A stretch of DNA of 5,668 nucleotides from an uncultured Pelolinea sp. (GTDB lineage Bacteria > Chloroflexota > Anaerolineae > Anaerolineales > Anaerolineaceae), in contig CALGUJ010000008.1 in the NCBI GenBank assembly GCA_937902055.1, forward strand, positions 1 to 5,668, written 5' to 3'. Of this stretch, positions 4,898 to 5,668 are shown piece by piece (positions within the stretch are counted from its first letter, which is position 1; the number at the start of each line of letters is the position of its first letter). A model generated the notes under the pieces. It had not been told where the DNA came from and did no database searches. It saw only the letters and a program-made list of their open reading frames with translations. The position numbers and the translations under genes are program-made.

Positions 4898-5668
4898 TTA
4901 GTCTGCGAATCCGAAGAATTGGGTGTTGATTTCGGCCAACCTGCCGCTATCCTTCATGGCCTGGAGAGCCTGGTTGAAGGGATCCACCAGATCGCTGTCG
5001 TTGGGGAAGATCAATGCCAGGTCATCGCTGGAAATGGATGGCCCGACAAATTCAAGCCCGTCCGGGTTTTCGTTGAGGTAACCCATGCCGGCCTGTTCGT
5101 CGATCAAAACGGCATCCACGTCATTGGAAAGCAGGGATTGCACCGCGAAAGGATACTGTTCGAAGGCGCTGATGCGTTCTTCCGGCAAATACTTGACGGC
5201 TGTTTCGTAATTGGTGGTGCCGGATTGAACGCCCAGGATCAGATCCGTAACGGCAACGAAATCTTCAATGGACGCGAAGCGATCCTCGCCCTTGTTGACC
5301 AGCAAGCGCTGATCGATGGAAATATAGGTATCCGAGAAATCCACGATTTCCTGGCGGTCGGTGGTATTGGTGATGCCATCCGCGCCCATGTCATACAGGC
5401 CGTCGGCAACCGATTGGATCAGGATATCCCACGAGCATTCTTCAAAAACCGGTGTGCAGTGCAACAGCGTGCAAATCTCGGGAATGACTACGTAATCCCA
5501 ACCGCCTGCCTGCCCGGTCGCTTCGTCGATGTAATTGAAGGGCAGATACGCATTTTCAACTGCGATGGTGACTTCACGGCAGTTCAAATCGACCAGCGCA
5601 TCTTCCGCAGTGCCCAGGCAGCCGTAAACCGGAATGCCATTTTCACCGTACGTGGGTTCCGCAGCGGC
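4898..5668 (-). CDS. Extracytoplasmic amino-acid-binding protein of the ABC importer (SBP_bac_3 family), N-terminus outside window
   Basis: 256 codons are visible; the frame stays open to the window edge. The first in-frame start-like codon, TTG at 5587, is therefore internal: 27 further codons beginning AAAEPTYGENG lie upstream. The protein captures an amino acid outside the membrane and delivers it to the permease. Family marks (numbered from the window edge) are VTIAVENAYLPFNYID (33-48), GGWDYVV, then DGITNTTDR with R105, the usual ligand-carboxylate arginine, and DFSDTY. The second lobe has LGVQSGTTNYE, later VDAVLIDEQAG, and a closing SGRLAEINTQFFG. The alanine- and acid-rich start looks like the linker after a lipoprotein signal, which would lie outside the window. 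Five cysteines (17, 30, 66, 71, 78) cluster in the N-terminal part, unusual for this family; disulfides are plausible. It is the first gene of the importer operon seen here, and the promoter is off-window. The ligand is not predictable with confidence. Confidence 0.9.
   Translation of the reverse strand, partial: AAAEPTYGENGIPVYGCLGTAEDALVDLNCREVTIAVENAYLPFNYIDEATGQAGGWDYVVIPEICTLLHCTPVFEECSWDILIQSVADGLYDMGADGITNTTDRQEIVDFSDTYISIDQRLLVNKGEDRFASIEDFVAVTDLILGVQSGTTNYETAVKYLPEERISAFEQYPFAVQSLLSNDVDAVLIDEQAGMGYLNENPDGLEFVGPSISSDDLALIFPNDSDLVDPFNQALQAMKDSGRLAEINTQFFGFAD

Noticed and set aside
5585..5587. TTG as the start codon of the amino-acid-binding protein
   Set aside because: The frame continues upstream without a stop to the window edge and encodes a plausible export-linker sequence, so this codon is read as an internal leucine.

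Overview
The window reads as an ordinary chromosomal segment of a moderately GC-rich free-living bacterium, with five protein genes in two convergent blocks and no mobile element, RNA gene or CRISPR array. A Chloroflexota (Anaerolineae-like) origin is my best guess. It rests on the remembered look of the large PEPCK-like protein and of the cysteine-containing amino-acid-binding protein, and no marker gene in the window confirms it.

Left block, plus strand (1-1286): the 3' end of a DNA photolyase gene, a 62-nt gap holding a perfect 9-bp inverted repeat and a good Shine-Dalgarno sequence, then a complete Rieske non-heme iron oxygenase with both metal-binding motifs intact. It meets the next gene tail to tail: the two TAG stop codons overlap in the tetranucleotide CTAG at 1283-1286, and a small GC stem with a T run that could end plus-strand transcription lies inside the neighbour's 3' end.

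Right block, minus strand (1283-5668), read from right to left: a polar amino-acid ABC importer in the order binding protein (N-terminus outside the window), permease, ATPase. This is followed by a separately promoted 589-codon gene for a P-loop protein of the PEP carboxykinase / HPr kinase fold. Permease and ATPase genes overlap by 11 nt. The binding-protein and permease genes are separated by a strong 10-bp hairpin that may set their expression ratio.

The most interesting places are the PEPCK-like protein and the 148-bp gap upstream of it (3053-3200). The protein has a kinase-type P-loop and a PEPCK-like C-terminal half joined to about 340 residues I cannot assign. The gap holds an extended -10 promoter whose spacer is filled by a 20-bp near-perfect palindrome, which is the layout of a repressor operator. 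Next to it is a GC-rich palindromic block bounded by exact 9-bp direct repeats. I see no clear evidence of a wholly new multi-gene system.
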